A stretch of 6,559 nucleotides of DNA from a bacterium (GTDB lineage Bacteria; Verrucomicrobiota; Verrucomicrobiae; Limisphaerales; J093), in NCBI GenBank assembly GCA_021839785.1, contig JAKCAB010000547.1, forward strand, positions 1 to 6,559, read 5' to 3'. Positions within the stretch are counted from its first letter, which is position 1; each line of letters starts with the position of its first letter. The position numbers were made by a program, and so were the translations under genes. The notes beneath the pieces are model-generated. The model made no database searches. It was not told where the DNA came from and worked only from the letters and a program-made list of their open reading frames with translations. Of the stretch, positions 6,530 to 6,559 are shown one piece after another.

Positions 6530-6559
6530 TTTTTTGTACCATGCGGCACCGACGCTTCC

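Larger units (their letters stand above)
6234..6559. other. gene-free region upstream of the HEAT pair, rich in hairpins
   Basis: These 326 bp carry no supported gene; the short open frames here have no recognisable protein character. The region holds perfect inverted repeats at 6346-6362 and 6453-6473, an alternative 8-bp stem at 6360-6387, and a 16-bp palindrome at 6514-6529. The promoter of the leftward HEAT genes should lie here, but I see no convincing -35/-10 pair on the - strand. The AT content rises sharply at 6501-6542. Confidence 0.6.

Overview
The window is GC-rich bacterial DNA holding five protein genes and no recognisable RNA gene, insertion sequence, phage gene or CRISPR array. 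The protein styles suggest Verrucomicrobiota, probably a Pedosphaera/Limisphaerales-like lineage. The clues are membrane-anchored HEAT-repeat proteins with a Tyr-x-Gly-Arg-Ser-Leu segment just after the anchor, an L-fucose-isomerase-like protein, and intergenic GC hairpins of a dispersed-repeat type. This placement rests on recall of protein style, not on a search.

Left part (1-3549), all on the + strand. The window opens inside a sugar-isomerase-like gene (FucI/AraA fold), of which the C-terminal 290 or so codons are present. After 231 bp comes a complete nucleotide-sugar dehydrogenase (1116-2786) of the UDP-glucose/UDP-ManNAc dehydrogenase superfamily. It has the catalytic Cys in a GGYCLPKD-type motif but an atypical cofactor-binding region. 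A good sigma-70-like promoter lies only a few bases before its ATG. Then comes a small class I SAM-dependent methyltransferase-like gene (2866-3549). The dehydrogenase and methyltransferase may work in making or decorating an unusual surface sugar. No glycosyltransferase or transport gene is in view, so that link is inferred from position only.

Right part (3672-6233), all on the - strand and convergent with the left part. Two tandem genes encode related HEAT-repeat proteins (464 and about 373 residues), each with an N-terminal membrane anchor followed by the same Y-x-GRSL-x-x-W motif. They are 45 bp apart and probably form one leftward transcript. They look like envelope-facing scaffolds of unknown partner.

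Right edge (6234-6559). No gene is supported here. The stretch holds several perfect GC hairpins and a 16-bp perfect palindrome (TGTCG-N6-CGACA) in a T-rich setting, 11 bp before an ATG that could begin a rightward gene outside the window. Nothing here amounts to a demonstrated new system. The items most worth a second look are the palindrome, the REP-like hairpins, the atypical dehydrogenase and the tandem HEAT pair.
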